DNA of 64,000 nucleotides, from positions 930,001 to 994,000 of the forward strand of contig CAWJPA010000007.1 in the NCBI GenBank assembly GCA_963844655.1, read 5' to 3'. The translations under genes were made by a program, and so were the position numbers. Of the stretch, positions 34,431 to 41,950 are shown piece by piece (positions within the stretch are counted from its first letter, which is position 1; each line of letters opens with the position of its first letter). The notes under the pieces are model-generated. The model was not told the origin of the DNA. It did not search any database and saw nothing but the letters and a program-made list of their open reading frames with translations. Source of the DNA: JASHPR01 sp963844655 (GTDB lineage: Bacteria; Actinomycetota; Actinomycetes; Streptosporangiales; Streptosporangiaceae).

Positions 34431-34988
34431 ATGCCCGAAACCCTTGCGGAGATCCAGGTCCCCACCGCGGAACACATGCGCGGCCTGGGGCTGCGGCTGG
34501 CGGCGCTGCTCCGCGCGGGCGACCTGGTCGTGCTCACGGGGCCGCTCGGGGCGGGCAAGACCACGCTGGTGCAGGGGATCGGCCAGGGGCTCGGCGTACG
34601 TGGCCCGGTGACCTCGCCCACCTTCGTGATCGCTCGCGTGCACCCCTCGGAGGGCCACGGGCCCGCGCTCGTGCACGCGGACGCCTACCGGCTCGGCAGC
34701 CGCGCCGAGATCGACGATCTCGACCTGGACACCGACCTCGACAGCTCGGTGACGGTCGTGGAATGGGGGGAGGGGCTCGTCGAGGACCTCGCGCCGGGTC
34801 ATCTGGAGATCAAGATCAGCATGCCGCGGACCGCCGCGGCCCGCACTCCTGCGGCCGACGGCGAGAACGATGCGTCCGAAACGCCCGATGAGGACCGCGC
34901 CGTCCGGCTGATCGGGAGCGGAGACCGGTGGCTGGCCCAGGTCGAATCGGCGAGTCTCGCCCTGCTCAGCGGGCCCGACGCTCTATAG
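34431..34988 (+). CDS. tsaE: tRNA t6A biosynthesis ATPase TsaE
   Basis: P-loop ATPase that works with TsaB and TsaD to make N6-threonylcarbamoyl-A37 in tRNA. Of 185 residues the first ~130 are the family core: Walker A LTGPLGAGKTTLVQGI, switch-like SPTFVIARVH, HADAYRLGS and the Walker B-like VVEWGEG. The remainder is a longer, acidic C-terminus. It starts two bases after the preceding stop. Unusually, an unrelated membrane-protein gene separates it from tsaB. Confidence 0.95.
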   Translation: MPETLAEIQVPTAEHMRGLGLRLAALLRAGDLVVLTGPLGAGKTTLVQGIGQGLGVRGPVTSPTFVIARVHPSEGHGPALVHADAYRLGSRAEIDDLDLDTDLDSSVTVVEWGEGLVEDLAPGHLEIKISMPRTAAARTPAADGENDASETPDEDRAVRLIGSGDRWLAQVESASLALLSGPDAL

Positions 34989-35168
34989 TTCCGTTCTGTC
35001 CGGCGGCAGCACTGTTCGTACCACACGCCTGCGGTGTTCGCGTTAGCCTGCCGTCGTTGGGCAATGGGGCGGTCGCGCCGTTGTTCAGCCCGCATTGTGT
35101 TCACCAGCACTATCGTTCCGCCGACCAGTGTCGTCCAGCACTGCCAATCACACGTCCGGAGGCGCGCT

Positions 35169-36317
35169 GTGGCTCAGGGACCCCCGCCACGCCGATCCGC
35201 GAGGCAGCCCGCAACCGGCCGCCGTGATTATCAGGACGGCGGCTACCGCGACAGCGCCTATGACAATGACGGTTATCAAGGCACCCACCAGAGCGGCTCT
35301 CAAAACGGCGCCTACGCGGACGAATACCAGGATGACCAGTATCAGGACGGGTATGACGCCGGCACGGCGCCCAGCGGCTACGACGTGCCTCGCCAGCAGA
35401 ACGCGGATGATTACGGCTATGACGAGTACGGCGAGGAGCCGCCGCCCTGGGCCGGGCAGAGCATCTACCCGGCCGGACCCGGCCGCAGGGAGCGCCGGCC
35501 GCCCCCGGCGCGCCGGTCCGATCGCCCCAGCGAGCCTGGATACCAGGACTGGCCCGATGAGGACCAGGAAGAGGACTGGCAGCAGGAAGCATGGGTCCGC
35601 GAGGATAGGGCTCCCGGGGGCCGCCGGGCCGCGACCCGGAGCAGGAAGTCCAGGCGCAGGCTGCTCGCCGCGGCCAGCCTGATCGTGGTCGCGGCCGTGG
35701 TGGTGCTGGGCGTGCTCGGCAAGCTGCCGTTCCAGCACAAGCCGGTCAAGCCCTCGATCTCCGGACTGGTGACGACCTTCCAGCCCGGCGAGTTCCGTTC
35801 CGTCCCGAACGCCTGCACTGCGGTCAGTGCCTCCACCATTACCCTGTACCTGCCCGGCAAGGTCGCGCACGTGGCCCAGTCGCAGGGCAGCACGCAGAGC
35901 CAGTGCACCTGGACCCTGGACGCGCGGCCGAACTTCCGGGTGCTTTCTGTGAGCGGCCAGGCCTACGCGCCGAGCCTGCTGGCCAGCGGGAACGGCAGCG
36001 CCACGTTCAACGCGATCGACGCCTACACCCAGGCGCTGCAGACCCTGCGCAACCCGCCCAAGTCCAGCAAGGCACCCAAGGCCCAGCTGGGCTCGGCGGT
36101 CGGGCTCGGCCGTAACGCGTTCACCGCACTGCAGGTCTTCCACGTCGGCGGCGACACCACGGCCGAGATAACCGTGGTGGTACGCGACCGCAACGTGGTC
36201 ATCAGCGTCACCATGCAGGGCCAGGAGAGCGGCGGGGGCTTCGGCCCGGTGTCGGTCGCCACGCTGCACGCCGCCGCACTCGCCGCGACGCACGATGTGC
36301 TCACCGGAATTCACTGA
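35169..36317 (+). CDS. Tyr/Asp-rich, single-pass membrane protein of unknown function
   Basis: Unrecognised protein of 382 residues. GTG 35169 is chosen because CGGAGG lies six bases upstream; the upstream open frame lacks such a site. Residues ~15-160 are disordered and rich in Tyr, Asp, Gln and Gly (DYQDGGYRDSAYDNDGY), then a basic patch (RSRKSRRR), one helix at about 165-183 and an outer domain of ~190 residues. This has two cysteines (PNACTAV and QSQCTWTL) and resembles small actinobacterial cell-envelope domains with one disulfide (DUF3558-like at best). It has the same architecture as 3817-5934. It sits inside the t6A gene row, which is unusual. Confidence 0.72.
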   Translation: MAQGPPPRRSARQPATGRRDYQDGGYRDSAYDNDGYQGTHQSGSQNGAYADEYQDDQYQDGYDAGTAPSGYDVPRQQNADDYGYDEYGEEPPPWAGQSIYPAGPGRRERRPPPARRSDRPSEPGYQDWPDEDQEEDWQQEAWVREDRAPGGRRAATRSRKSRRRLLAAASLIVVAAVVVLGVLGKLPFQHKPVKPSISGLVTTFQPGEFRSVPNACTAVSASTITLYLPGKVAHVAQSQGSTQSQCTWTLDARPNFRVLSVSGQAYAPSLLASGNGSATFNAIDAYTQALQTLRNPPKSSKAPKAQLGSAVGLGRNAFTALQVFHVGGDTTAEITVVVRDRNVVISVTMQGQESGGGFGPVSVATLHAAALAATHDVLTGIH

Positions 36318-36362
36318 GCCGTTGGTCTGGCCAGGCCCCCGGGTGACCTACGCTTTTCAACC

Positions 36363-37013
36363 GTGCTGCTGCTTGCCTTTGACACCGCGACCCCCGTGGT
36401 GACCGTCGCCCTGCATGACGGGCTGCGTGTGGTGGCGAGCCAGACCGCGGAGGGCGCCCGGAGGCACGGCGAGCACCTGGCCGCGCTCATCACGTCGGTG
36501 CTCGCGGACGGCGGCGCGACGCGCACCGACCTGGAGGCGATCGCTGTCGGGACCGGCCCCGGCCCGTACACCGGCCTGCGTGCGGGCCTGGTGACCGCGC
36601 GGGTGCTGGCCAGCGCGCTGGAAATCCCGGTCCAGGGCGTCTGCACCCTCGACGTGATGGCCCGCGCCGCGGTGCCCGCAGCGGCGGGCCAGGAGTTCAT
36701 CGTGGCTGCCGACGCACGGCGCAAGGAGGTCTACTGGGCGCGCTACAGTCCCCGCGGCCAGCGCCTCAGCGGGCCCGAGGTCAGCGTTCCCGGCGAGATC
36801 GCGGAGCCGGGCCCGGTCGCGGGCGAAGGCCCGGTCCTCTACCCCGAGCTGGCGGAGCGGGCCATCCCGCCTCGCTTCCCCGACGCCGCGCAGCTGGCCG
36901 AGATCGCGGCGGAACGCCTGACCGGGACGGCCAGGCTCGAGCCCGCGGAACCGCTGTACCTGCGCCGGCCCGACGCCCGGGTGCCAGGAAAGCCCAAGCG
37001 GGTCACGCCATGA
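36363..37013 (+). CDS. tsaB: tRNA t6A biosynthesis protein TsaB
   Basis: Inactive-homologue scaffold of TsaD in the t6A complex; 216 residues. It starts MLLLAFDTATPVVTVALHDG (ASKHA fold) and carries HGEHLAALI and VGTGPGPYTGLRAGLVTA, the conserved TsaB signature. Start GTG 36363. Its stop overlaps rimI. Confidence 0.94.
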   Translation: MLLLAFDTATPVVTVALHDGLRVVASQTAEGARRHGEHLAALITSVLADGGATRTDLEAIAVGTGPGPYTGLRAGLVTARVLASALEIPVQGVCTLDVMARAAVPAAAGQEFIVAADARRKEVYWARYSPRGQRLSGPEVSVPGEIAEPGPVAGEGPVLYPELAERAIPPRFPDAAQLAEIAAERLTGTARLEPAEPLYLRRPDARVPGKPKRVTP

Positions 37014-37534
37014 AGGGGGACAGCGAAGGGGGAAGTGGAGAGGGATGGGGAGGTGGGCGGGGGGCGGGGGCCGGGGGTGCACTGCGCACGATGACCACGG
37101 CCGACCTCGACGCCGTGCTCGGCCTGGAGCACGACCTGTTCGGCGAGGAGGCGTGGTCCAGGCAGATGCTGGAAGGTGAGCTGGCGGAGCAGCCCCGCAG
37201 CCGCTGTTACCTGGTCGCTGAGGACGACGGCGCGCTCGTCGGCTACGCCGGGCTGCTGGTGTCCGGGCACCAGGCCGACGTGCTCACCCTCGCGGTGGCC
37301 GCCGGCCGCTGGGGCCGGGGGATCGGCTCGGGGCTGCTCGAGGCGCTGCTGGCCGAGGCCGCCCGGCGCGGCGCCACCTCGGTCTTCCTCGAGGTGCGCG
37401 TCGACAACGCCCGGGCGCAGAACCTGTACAGCAGGTACGGGTTCAAGGAGATCGGGATCAGGAAGGGCTACTACCAGCCGTCGGGCGCCGACGCGCTGGT
37501 GATGCGGCGCGACCGGGGTGACGGCCCATGGTGA
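37010..37534 (+). CDS. rimI: ribosomal-protein-alanine N-acetyltransferase
   Basis: GNAT acetyltransferase (174 residues) of the RimI type, expected to acetylate the N-terminus of ribosomal protein S18. The fold begins at LRTMTTADLDAVLGLE; the acetyl-CoA loop is RWGRGIGSGLLEALL; the end has NLYSRYGFKEIGIRKGYY. Start ATG 37010 overlaps the tsaB stop, but it gives an odd 25-residue Gly-rich N-terminus encoded by a G-tract element that recurs before guaB3. An ATG at 37091 would remove this but also cut into the first beta-strand. tsaD follows in overlap. Confidence 0.9.
   Translation: MKGDSEGGSGEGWGGGRGAGAGGALRTMTTADLDAVLGLEHDLFGEEAWSRQMLEGELAEQPRSRCYLVAEDDGALVGYAGLLVSGHQADVLTLAVAAGRWGRGIGSGLLEALLAEAARRGATSVFLEVRVDNARAQNLYSRYGFKEIGIRKGYYQPSGADALVMRRDRGDGPW
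37045..37079 (+). repeat. G-tract element at the 5' end of rimI
   Basis: ATGGGGAGGTGGGCGGG, then further G-runs and GGCCGGGGGTG. It matches the element before guaB3 (43493-43522) and is translated here into a Gly-rich stretch of RimI. Runs of three to six G make a quadruplex plausible. Confidence 0.6.
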
Positions 37535-38562
37535 CGGCCCCGCTGGTGCTCGGCATCGAGACGTCGTGTGACGAAACCGGGGCGGGCCTGGTCCGCGGGC
37601 ACGAGCTGCTGGCCGACGCCGTCGCGTCGAGCGTGGACGAGCACGCCAGGTTCGGCGGCGTCGTTCCCGAGGTGGCCAGCCGCGCGCACCTGGAAGCGAT
37701 GGTGCCCGCCGTGGACCGGGCGCTGGCCATGGCCGGGGCGAAGCTCGGTGACGTGGATGCGATCGCGGTCACCGCCGGCCCGGGCCTGGCCGGGGCGCTG
37801 CTGGTCGGGGTCTGCGCGGCCAAGGCCTACTCCCTCGCGCTGGGCAAGCCGCTCTACGGGGTCAACCATCTCGCCGCGCACATCGCCGTGGACCAGCTTG
37901 AGCACGGCCCGCTGCCGGTTCCGGCGATCGCGCTGCTCGTCTCAGGAGGGCACTCGTCGCTGCTGCTCGTGACCGACCTGCCCGGCCAGATTGTGCCGCT
38001 CGGGGCCACGATCGACGACGCAGCGGGCGAGGCCTACGACAAGGTGGCCAGGCTGCTCGGGCTGCCGTTCCCCGGCGGCCCGCCGATCGACAAGGCGGCG
38101 GCCTCCGGCGACCCGGCCGCGGTCGCGTTTCCCCGCAGCAAGTACCGGGACAAGACCTTCGACTTCTCGTTCTCCGGTCTGAAGACCGCCGTGGCGCGCT
38201 GGGTCGAGGCCCGCGAGTCGGCCGGCCTGGCCGTGCCGGTGGCGGACGTCGCCGCGTCGTTCCAGGAGGCGGTGGCCGACGTGCTGACCCGCAAGGCGGT
38301 GGACGCCTGCCGGGCCAACGGCGTTGACCACCTGGTGATCGGCGGCGGGGTGGCGGCCAACTCGCGGCTGCGGGCGCTCGCGCAGCAGCGCTGCGACGCG
38401 GCCGGGATCCGGCTGCGGGTGCCCAGGCCGGGACTGTGCACGGACAACGGGGCCATGGTGGCGGCGCTCGGCGCCGAGCTGGTGGCCCGGGATGCGCCCC
38501 CGTCCTCGCTGGAGTTCCCGGCCGACTCCGCGATGCCGGTGACCGACGTCCTGATGGTGTAG
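37528..38562 (+). CDS. tsaD: tRNA t6A threonylcarbamoyltransferase TsaD
   Basis: Catalytic subunit that transfers threonylcarbamoyl to A37 of ANN-decoding tRNAs; 344 residues. GIETSCDETGAGLV opens the ASKHA fold; the metal-binding NHLAAH gives the H-x3-H; SGGHSSLLLV, GEAYDKVARLLGLPFPGGP, DFSFSGLKTA and GGGVAANSRLR follow in family order. ATG 37528 overlaps the rimI stop. The groESL operon begins 15 bases after the stop with its own promoter. Confidence 0.96.
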   Translation: MVTAPLVLGIETSCDETGAGLVRGHELLADAVASSVDEHARFGGVVPEVASRAHLEAMVPAVDRALAMAGAKLGDVDAIAVTAGPGLAGALLVGVCAAKAYSLALGKPLYGVNHLAAHIAVDQLEHGPLPVPAIALLVSGGHSSLLLVTDLPGQIVPLGATIDDAAGEAYDKVARLLGLPFPGGPPIDKAAASGDPAAVAFPRSKYRDKTFDFSFSGLKTAVARWVEARESAGLAVPVADVAASFQEAVADVLTRKAVDACRANGVDHLVIGGGVAANSRLRALAQQRCDAAGIRLRVPRPGLCTDNGAMVAALGAELVARDAPPSSLEFPADSAMPVTDVLMV

Positions 38563-38575
38563 CCCCGGGCCCGAG

Positions 38576-38604
38576 TTGACTCGGCCGTCCGCTGCGGATA
38601 ATGT
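38576..38604 (+). promoter_or_regulatory. groES promoter
   Basis: TTGACT (38576-38581) and TAATGT (38599-38604) with exactly 17 bases between. Transcription would start about where the CIRCE element begins. Confidence 0.75.
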
Positions 38605-38610
38605 TCCGAA

Positions 38611-38637
38611 CTGGCACTCAGTGCAGTAGAGTGCTAA
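38611..38637 (+). promoter_or_regulatory. CIRCE operator (HrcA site)
   Basis: CTGGCACTC (38611-38619), nine-base spacer, GAGTGCTAA (38629-38637). It differs from the consensus only at the outer part of the left arm. It overlaps the expected transcription start, so heat-shock repressor HrcA should block groESL directly. Confidence 0.9.
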
Positions 38638-38734
38638 TGCGACGAGGCTGGTCTGGCACCCGCGACGGCAGGCCGCCATGGTCGCCCTCTCTAGTAATTC
38701 GCAGCTAACCCTTTCCGGAGGGGGAGGTCAGATC

Positions 38735-39046
38735 GTGACGACCGCCACCAAGGTTGTTCTTAAGCCGCTCGAGGACCGGATCGTGGTGCGCCCGCTCGAG
38801 GCCGAGCAGACCACCGCGTCCGGGCTGGTTATCCCGGACACCGCCAAGGAGAAGCCCCAGGAGGGCGAAGTCCTGGCGGTTGGCCCGGGCCGGTTCGACG
38901 ATGCCGGCGCCAAGCGCGTCCCGATGGACGTGAAGGTCGGCGACATCGTGCTGTACAGCAAGTACGGCGGCACCGAGGTCAAGTACACCGGCGAGGAGTA
39001 CCTGGTGCTCTCCGCCCGCGATGTGCTCGCGATTATCGAGAAGTAG
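38735..39046 (+). CDS. groES: co-chaperonin GroES
   Basis: A 103-residue lid protein of the chaperonin. GTG 38735 is preceded by GGAGGGGGAGG and gives the normal N-terminus TTATKVVLKPLEDRIVV. The mobile loop EQTTASGLVIPDTAKEKPQ, which binds GroEL, and the end VLSARDVLAIIEK are typical. Controlled by the CIRCE-containing promoter. Confidence 0.97.
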   Translation: MTTATKVVLKPLEDRIVVRPLEAEQTTASGLVIPDTAKEKPQEGEVLAVGPGRFDDAGAKRVPMDVKVGDIVLYSKYGGTEVKYTGEEYLVLSARDVLAIIEK

Positions 39047-39087
39047 CGAGCAGATCAAAATCAATGGGCGCGCGACAGCGTGTCCAG

Positions 39088-39127
39088 CACCGCCCCGGGC
39101 CAGCCGAACGGCGTGCCCGGGGCGGTG
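39088..39127 (+). terminator. hairpin between groES and groEL
   Basis: CACCGCCCCGGGC (39088-39100) and GCCCGGGGCGGTG (39115-39127): a perfect 13-bp GC stem with a 14-base loop. No T-run follows, so it may be a processing or attenuation hairpin that lowers groEL relative to groES rather than a full stop. Confidence 0.6.
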
Positions 39128-39171
39128 TCATGAAGCAGTAAGCCACCCAGAAACGTAAATTTGAGGTATTC

Positions 39172-40788
39172 ATGGCCAAGAGCTTGGAGTTTGACGAGCA
39201 CGCGCGGCGGGCGCTGGAGCGCGGTGTCAACCGCCTCGCGGACGCCGTCAAGGTGACGCTGGGCCCTAAGGGCCGCAACGTAGTCATCGACAAGAAGTGG
39301 GGCGCCCCCACCATCACCAACGACGGCGTGACCGTCGCCCGCGAGGTCGAGCTTGAGGACCCGCACGAGAACCTCGGCGCTCAGCTCGCCAAGGAGGTCG
39401 CGACCAAGACGAACGACGTCGCCGGCGACGGGACCACGACGGCGACCGTGCTGGCGCAGGCCATGGTCCACGAGGGGCTGCGCTCGGTGAGCGCCGGGGC
39501 CAACCCGATGGCGCTCAAGCGCGGCGTCGACGCCGCGGCCGCAGCGGTGTCGGAGATCCTGCTGAAGTCCGCCCGCGAGGTGGAGGAGCGGAGCGAGATC
39601 GCTAACGTCGCCACCGTCTCCGCCCAGGACCGGAAGATCGGCGACATCATCGCCGAGGCGTTCGACAAGGTCGGCAAGGACGGCGTGATCACCGTCGAGG
39701 AATCGCCCACGATGGGGCTCGAGATCGAGTTCACCGAGGGCATGCAGTTCGACAAGGGCTACATCTCGGCGTACTTCATCACCGACCAGGACCGGATGGA
39801 AGCGGTCCTCGAGGACGTGTCCATCCTGCTGCACGCCGGCAAGATCTCGTCGATGGCGGACTTCCTGCCGCTGCTCGAGCAGATCGCGCAGGGCAAGAAG
39901 CCGCTGCTGGTGATCGCCGAGGACGTGGACGGCGAGGCGCTGTCGACGCTGGTCGTCAACAAGATCCGCGGGCTGCTGGCCGTCGCCGCCGTGAAGGCGC
40001 CGGGCTTCGGCGACCGGCGGAAGGCCATGCTTGAGGACATGGCCGTGCTGACCGGCGGCAGTGTGATCAGCGAGGAAGTGGGCCTCAAGCTGGAGAACGT
40101 CGACCTGGAGACGCTGGGGCACGCCCGCCGCGTCGTGGTGACCAAGGACACCACGACGATCGTGGACGGAGCCGGCGAGCAGGAGGCGATCGACGACCGG
40201 ATCCGCCAGCTCCGCGCCGAGATCGAGAACTCGGACTCCGACTGGGACCGCGAGAAGCTGCAGGAGCGCGTGGCCAAGCTGTCCGGCGGCGTGTGCGTGC
40301 TGCGGGCAGGCGCGGCGACCGAGGTCGAGCTGAAGGAGAAGAAGCACCGGCTCGAGGACGCCATCTCGGCGACCCGCGCCGCCATCGAGGAGGGCATCAT
40401 CCCCGGCGGCGGCAGCGCGCTGGTGCAGATCGCGGCCAGTCTCGATGACCTGGGGAAGTCCGGTGACGAGGCGACCGGTGTCCAGATCGTGCGCCGGGCG
40501 CTCCAGGCCCCGTGCCGCTGGATCGCGGAGAACGCGGGCGCCGAGGGTGGCGTCGTGGTGGCCGCCGTCGCCGATCTCCCCGCTGGTCACGGGTACAACG
40601 CCCAGACCGGCGAGTACGGCGACCTGATCGCGCAGGGCGTTATCGACCCGGTCAAGGTGACTCGTTCCGCGGTCCAGAACGCGGCGTCGATCGCCGGGAT
40701 GCTGCTGACCACGGAGGTCCTGGTCACGGACAAGCCGGAGCCAGAGGCCGCCCCGGCCAACGGGCAGGGTCACGGCCACTCGCACTGA
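39172..40788 (+). CDS. groEL: chaperonin GroEL (GroEL1-type, His-rich C-terminus)
   Basis: A 538-residue 60-kDa chaperonin. ATP-site motifs TLGPKGRNVVID and AGDGTTTATVLAQA are intact, as is the lower GIIPGGGSAL. The C-terminus is GHGHSH rather than the usual Gly-Gly-Met repeat; a His-rich tail and location directly after groES mark the GroEL1 paralogue of actinobacteria, so a second groEL with a GGM tail is probably elsewhere in the genome. ATG 39172, GAGG seven bases upstream. Confidence 0.96.
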   Translation: MAKSLEFDEHARRALERGVNRLADAVKVTLGPKGRNVVIDKKWGAPTITNDGVTVAREVELEDPHENLGAQLAKEVATKTNDVAGDGTTTATVLAQAMVHEGLRSVSAGANPMALKRGVDAAAAAVSEILLKSAREVEERSEIANVATVSAQDRKIGDIIAEAFDKVGKDGVITVEESPTMGLEIEFTEGMQFDKGYISAYFITDQDRMEAVLEDVSILLHAGKISSMADFLPLLEQIAQGKKPLLVIAEDVDGEALSTLVVNKIRGLLAVAAVKAPGFGDRRKAMLEDMAVLTGGSVISEEVGLKLENVDLETLGHARRVVVTKDTTTIVDGAGEQEAIDDRIRQLRAEIENSDSDWDREKLQERVAKLSGGVCVLRAGAATEVELKEKKHRLEDAISATRAAIEEGIIPGGGSALVQIAASLDDLGKSGDEATGVQIVRRALQAPCRWIAENAGAEGGVVVAAVADLPAGHGYNAQTGEYGDLIAQGVIDPVKVTRSAVQNAASIAGMLLTTEVLVTDKPEPEAAPANGQGHGHSH

Positions 40789-40816
40789 CCAGGCCTGGCC
40801 TGCACCCGGGCCGAAC

Positions 40817-40868
40817 AACGCCGGTGCCCGTGTCCGCGCTCATGAGCGCGGACACGGGCACCGGCGTT
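40817..40868. terminator. 52-bp perfect palindrome, groEL terminator
   Basis: Bases 40817-40868 are a perfect palindrome, from AACGCCGG at the left end to CCGGCGTT at the right with CATG at the centre: a stem of about 24 bp, 29 bases after the groEL stop, followed by TCTGAG. This is unusually long and exact for a terminator. Confidence 0.8.
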
Positions 40869-41129
40869 TCTGAGATAAGCGTGCAACCCGCCAATTCGAC
40901 CAATTCGGAAATCCTGTGTTTCGCGACTTGCCGCGCTGGAATCGTCGGCTGCGGCGGCATTTTCCCAGGTTAATCTCGGTAGTAAGAAGCCTTTGAATAC
41001 ATAGAGTAGTCGCGCGATTACACAACGTTAGAATTGGCGTGCGCGCTTATCTTCGCGACACATCAATGTGACCTTTCCGTTGCCTCTTTTGATGATGGCT
41101 CCTGGCCCTGGCCTGGGCATGATGCCATC

Positions 41130-41771
41130 GTGACCGAGGGAAGCAACGTTCGGCCTCTGGCCGCCGCGAGACAGGCAAAGTACCAGCTAGGACGCGTCAG
41201 GCAGGCGAGTGAGCCAGCCAGCCTGCGTGACCTGACGGCACGGGCGGCCCGCGGCCACCCGGCAGCTATGGAGGCGCTGCTCGAACAGATCCGCCCGATG
41301 GTTGTCCGATACTGCCGGGCCCGCCTGGGCCAGATAAGCGGCCATTACCATATTGCCGACGACGTGGCCCAGGAAGTATGCATTGCCGTTGTTTCCGCAC
41401 TTCCCCGCTACCGTGACATGGGCAGGCCGTTCGCATCATTCGTGTTCGGGATAGCCTCGCACAAAGTGGCGGACGCGCGAAGAAATGCGGCCAGGCTCGC
41501 TATCCCCACCGAGGACCTGCCCGACGGCCCGGATGACCGGCCAGGGCCCGAGGAAACCGTCGTGGCTTACATCGAGGCGGAGCGGGCGCGGGCGCTGCTG
41601 GCCAGGCTCCCCTCCCACCAGCGGGAGCTGCTCGTGCTCCGTGTGCTGACCGGGCTGTCCGCCGAGGAGACCGGGCACGAGCTCGGCATGTCCCCGGGGG
41701 CGGTCCGGGTGGCCCAGCACCGGGCGCTCGCCAGGCTCCGCGCGATCGCCCGCGAGGAGTGGATCGCCTGA
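41130..41771 (+). CDS. sigD: RNA polymerase sigma factor, SigD-like
   Basis: Sigma-70 family, extracytoplasmic-function size (213 residues from GTG 41130). Region 2 is around LLEQIRPMVVRYCRARLG...ADDVAQEVCIAVVSALPRYRDMGRPFASFVFGIASHKVADARR split across helices 2.1-2.4; region 4 has LPSHQRELLVLRVLTGLSAEETGHELGMSPGAVRVAQHRALARLR. Position between groEL and guaB equals that of mycobacterial/streptomycete sigD, on which the symbol rests. The frame is open upstream to 41034, but the extra residues look non-coding. No anti-sigma gene adjoins it. The whiB gene often found here is absent. Confidence 0.85.
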   Translation: MTEGSNVRPLAAARQAKYQLGRVRQASEPASLRDLTARAARGHPAAMEALLEQIRPMVVRYCRARLGQISGHYHIADDVAQEVCIAVVSALPRYRDMGRPFASFVFGIASHKVADARRNAARLAIPTEDLPDGPDDRPGPEETVVAYIEAERARALLARLPSHQRELLVLRVLTGLSAEETGHELGMSPGAVRVAQHRALARLRAIAREEWIA

Positions 41772-41860
41772 CGGCCGGCGCGGCCGCCGGGCTGCGCACT
41801 CCCCGGAACCCAGCCCCCTGCGGGATCCTTGCTCCCCCGTGGTACGGATCCTTCCCGGAA

Positions 41861-41913
41861 GGCCCGCCGGGGCCCATGCTTCCCCCGTCGCATGGGTCCC
41901 GGCGCGGCGGGCC
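41861..41913 (+). terminator. large hairpin between the sigma factor and guaB
   Basis: GGCCCGCCG (41861-41869) with CGGCGGGCC (41905-41913), and inside it GCCCATGC (41872-41879) with GCATGGGT (41890-41897). It is a likely terminator or leader structure 38 bases before guaB; no clear T-run. Confidence 0.5.
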
Positions 41914-41950
41914 TGCCAATGCGGGGACCGCGGTGCCACTACGATGAGAC

